From Nymphaea colorata (taxonomy: Eukaryota; Streptophyta; Magnoliopsida; Nymphaeales; Nymphaeaceae): a DNA stretch of 64,000 nucleotides. Made by a program: the position numbers and the translations under genes. Location: positions 3,264,723 to 3,328,722 of the forward strand of contig NC_045145.1 in assembly GCF_008831285.2 (NCBI RefSeq), given 5' to 3'. Shown one piece after another: positions 60,621 through 64,000 of this stretch (position 1 is its first letter; each line of letters opens with the position of its first letter). Under the pieces are notes generated by a model. That model searched no databases and had not been told where the DNA came from. It worked only from the letters and a program-made list of their open reading frames with translations.

Positions 60621-61570
60621 AAATGGTAAAAAGCCTATCGGCGCGCAAGAGAAAGAAGGCAGCGGCATGTATCACTGGCAATAACTGAAGATGGTTCAGA
60701 ATTTGTGCGTCTCAAACGGAACCTCTCTCTCTCTTAATGGCTTTTAAATATTGTCGCTTATTGCTTTTTATGGGCCTGCCCCGTCTGTTTCTTTTTTTCT
60801 GACTGATTTTTTAGTAGCGGCATTGTCATGTCAAATCAAAACTATCGGAAAATCAGGAATTTAAAGAGCTTTTATGCGAGTTATCGACCCCCATTACTCC
60901 GCAACAGCAATTTACCAGAGTTGCCATATGACTGAAAATCGCATCCTTAATAAAAGAATTTAAGTGAGTTTTTGGTTTAAAAACTTATTAAAGTTTTTAA
61001 TAAGTAAAATATTAAAAACAACTTTTTAATATTTTTGTCAATTCCAAACAATTCACCATTGGCACTAATTCGGCTAGAAAACTAACTTTTTACAACATTA
61101 GAATAAGGCAAAGTGAGACATATTTCTGGGGTAAAAAAAAAAAAAAAAAAAAAACTTTTACCTGCATTTGAGTGAGAAGGATGAGGTCCCCAAAAACATA
61201 AAGTGCGGTTTTTAGTTTTTACTGGAGGAAAATTTATCCCTCCTTTATACTCCCTTAAATGCGACATTCATGCAGCCAGTTTTTAAGTGGATACAGGGCC
61301 AACACTATTTCTAACCACCGCCAAGATTTATTTCTTCAGAGGAGGTCGCATTGGTGAGACTTACATTTCTGTCAATCTCCATCTTAACCTCATTTTGCAA
61401 AAGTTTACCTCCATTGAGTTTGTCGTTAAAATTTTATTATGTTTTTGTTTTAGAAAATATGCTGTGATTGTGTACATCATTTTTTGGATCCAATACCCAA
61501 ATATCAAACACGATCCCAGTGTGCTTCTTGAAACAAAAATATGATGTTTTTATATTCAAATCAAGATAAT
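60621..61570. other. Intergenic DNA, no gene
   Basis: Poly-A at 61133-61154; short ORFs unsupported. Confidence 0.35.
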
Positions 61571-61574
61571 GCTC

Positions 61575-61665
<91 letters not shown>
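61571..61665. repeat. Compound (CT)n(TA)n microsatellite
   Basis: CT with one interruption to about 61605, then TA to 61665. Confidence 0.95.
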
Positions 61666-61668
<3 letters not shown>

Positions 61669-62570
61669 TATTTATTTATTAAGAGTCAACTTCGATCCAA
61701 GATATGTGAACCTGAAAAGAAAAGAATACCAAATAGTAGTTCAGGCAAGATTGCGACCTGAATTAAAGTGGCGCATCGCATTTTTCTCGTATAATGACTC
61801 TCGGCACAATACGTCAAACCACCATGTCACATTCCTAACTCTTGCAATAGTTTTTTATTTTTTAAAAAACCAAAAAAAAAAAACCCATAATTTTAAATTA
61901 ACGAACAGGATAATCATTTGAATATAATGAGAGAAGTCAAGTGGTCAGGAAGTGAAGTCTTTCTTCTGCATGTTTCCGCGCAACACCCAAAGAAAAAATG
62001 GAAAATGGAAATTTCTCGTGAGGAACAACAAGACAAAATCTCACATGAAAACAAAAATAATGAGATTTTTTCTTTTAAAGAAAAACGGATCTTCTTAGGA
62101 TTCAGTAGCGCTTTGCCTCCCAAGGAAAAGAGCTCTGTAACACGGGATGGCAGTGGCACCATGCATTTATTAATGCCATCTAAATCATTTATTTAGTGAA
62201 AAAAAAAATATTGGTTTCATCTAAATCGTACTTTGAATTAAAAGAAAAATGGATTATTTTCTAACTATTAACTTTTTTTGAACAGTTCCTCCATCGTATT
62301 ATTGATCTAGCCATGTCTGATTCTAACTCAATGGGTATTTCAATAAAATCCTACAAAATATATATTTAGAAGCACAAATAGTTTTTATTTGATTTAATTT
62401 GTTTTGACTCATTTTTCATTTTTTTTGAGCATATGCTACTAACAGGTATTTTTGGTTTGCATTATATATTTAAATGTTATTTTATTTTATTTTTTAGTAT
62501 ATAAATATATGTGCATATATGTATATATTTTCTAAAGTTGCTGTAACTGCGCCATTTGTGACTTAGTTCT
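61666..62570. other. AT-rich intergenic DNA
   Basis: ORFs of 82-92 codons on both strands near 61914-62196 lack a domain. No gene was seen. Confidence 0.35.
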
Positions 62571-62599
62571 AATTCAACCTTAACAGAATTAGTAAACAC

Positions 62600-63280
62600 A
62601 TGAAAGTAGCTGTGAAAACTTTTCCAGTCTTGTGAGGGAAAAGCGGCATTTTCCCAGGTCCGGCGCGGGAGACTTTCAAAGGAGTCCTCATCTTTCCGAG
62701 GGACAGGCAAACACGCCTCCCCTGATTCCTTGCGGGGGAAGTGGGATGGGAATAATGGTCAAGGGCGCCAACGCCATTTTCGAAATTCTCGAAGGGCAAT
62801 CACGTCCCGAGGGCAAACAGTCCAAGATAAAATACCCAACAGGTTCACAGCAGTCAGGCCTTTGTACCTGTCAGGTTTGGTTTCGACATATGAAATGACC
62901 ATCACACCCCTGTTCCGTACTTCCGCCGAACCCGTCTTTTTCGTTCCCACAAGAGAACAGCCGGGGACGTTTTCGCGAATTCTAGAAGCGACAGGGGCAT
63001 ATCAGACCATGTTCACTTCATTTAAAAGGGTGAAAAAAAGGGCCACTAATTCCTCACTGACAAAGCGAAGGAGTCTGTTGTTGTCCGCAGGAGAGACGGC
63101 GACCCACGACTCGCGGAGGATAAAGCGAATGCATGGCGAATCGGATTATCGTCTCGCTTCGATTCATGAATCGGATCGGGAACGAACCTGGTGGGCTCGT
63201 CGGGCAACCGAGCTGGGTCGCAAACGGGTTAGTTGGGACCAAACCCACCAAACTCGAGCTGCCGTGTAGGGCCGGCACAG
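62600..63280. other. GC-richer island, no recognised gene
   Basis: Balanced composition with several ORFs up to 179 codons (62730-63269, plus), none with a recognisable domain, and competing frames on the minus strand. Could be the 5' region of a lost gene or an old retroelement piece. Confidence 0.25.
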
Positions 63281-64000
63281 ACCTGATCAGAAAATATCTC
63301 TGTTTTGGTGAAAATTTCGGATATCATGAACCCGGCCGCGATCCAGATTCAAAATTCCTGATTCAGAATCAAGATCGGATTGAGCGACCAACAAAACAAG
63401 CACATGGGATTCGTTTTTTCTAGTTTTACCTCGACAGATTGTCCACCCCAAAGAGGGAAAAAGAATCTCTCCTGACCCCGCTGTATTGAAAAAGATCATG
63501 ACAATGTTAAGACTCGATCCTGAAAAGTGTTATTATCGATGACATAATCGGCAAAAAATCACACATGAATGTGTTCAGTTTTCAGATAAAAATATCATGC
63601 TTTGATTAGAATGATACTGGTACTGGCAGATTTTAACCTTTATTTGGTATCATCTCCTTACTTTTTCTTGCTTTTTAATCACACTCCCAAAACTGGATAA
63701 CTTAGGATGTTAGGTTGTGACTTTTTTTGTATAAATTGCATTCTAGGGCAATCTGCAGGCTACCAAGTTGGTATTCTTCAAAAGTGGAGCCCTAAATTGG
63801 GCAAAAATAATTACAAATAACAACCTATTCTGATCCCCCAAAAAAACCTAAGGATACCAATTTATCAGCCTCAGCTGGAAGAAAATTATATAATAATAAT
63901 AATAAAAGAGAACGGTCACATATCTATTAAATGCATGAATTACACACACTCCATAATTTATTTGAGTAGCCAACAAATAGTCTATTCATTTGCTACTTAA
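63281..64000. other. AT-rich window end, no gene
   Basis: Nothing recognised. Confidence 0.35.

Overview
The window looks like nuclear DNA from a flowering plant. The evidence is split genes with GT-AG introns, AT-rich intergenic DNA (long poly-A/T, (TA)n and (GA)n tracts), many small foldback DNA transposons (MITEs) and SINE-like fragments, and plant-specific protein families. The recognisable exons are clearly more GC-rich than their surroundings, as is common in monocots, magnoliids and early-diverging angiosperms, but the lineage cannot be fixed from sequence reading alone. I saw no rRNA, tRNA, CRISPR array or bacterial-type operon.

Layout. 1-4980: a hierarchical tandem array. Monomers of about 102-112 bp group into a 317-bp trimer, and both sit inside 1.07-1.7 kb superunits that also carry a terminal-exon-like coding fragment. 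A second monomer block lies at 5755-6240. 7497-8589: a foldback element with one purine-rich and one pyrimidine-rich arm. 8591-13400: decayed repeats and promoter-proximal DNA. 13415-18132: the best gene, a full-length LRR receptor kinase (1104 aa, At1g74360/NILR1 class), with a TATA box, a probable intron-bearing leader and uORFs. 22435-23856 (minus): a GT61 glycosyltransferase that is complete apart from one in-frame TAG. 28529-28685 (minus): an isolated first exon encoding a signal anchor. 31446-32922 (minus): a decayed BTB/POZ gene of the At4g08455 type. 35992-37809: a complete two-exon AlgH/UPF0301 (DUF179) gene with TATA box and poly(A) signal. 38716-39329: a decayed DIR1-like lipid-transfer-protein fragment running into a tandem duplication. 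39330-64000: almost entirely repeats, MITEs, SSRs and unrecognised DNA, with GC-richer islands near 42.6, 55.7-55.97, 59.7-59.98 and 62.6-63.3 kb.

The genes do not form a pathway. They are independent plant genes separated by repeats: two look intact (the receptor kinase and the AlgH-like protein), and three are broken or fragmentary (GT61, BTB, LTP). The least ordinary structures are the nested array with its embedded exon, the purine/pyrimidine foldback element, the single-nonsense GT61 gene, the paired MITE family with ATTGTCAC ends, and the 54-bp (18-codon) in-frame minisatellite at 27312-27585.
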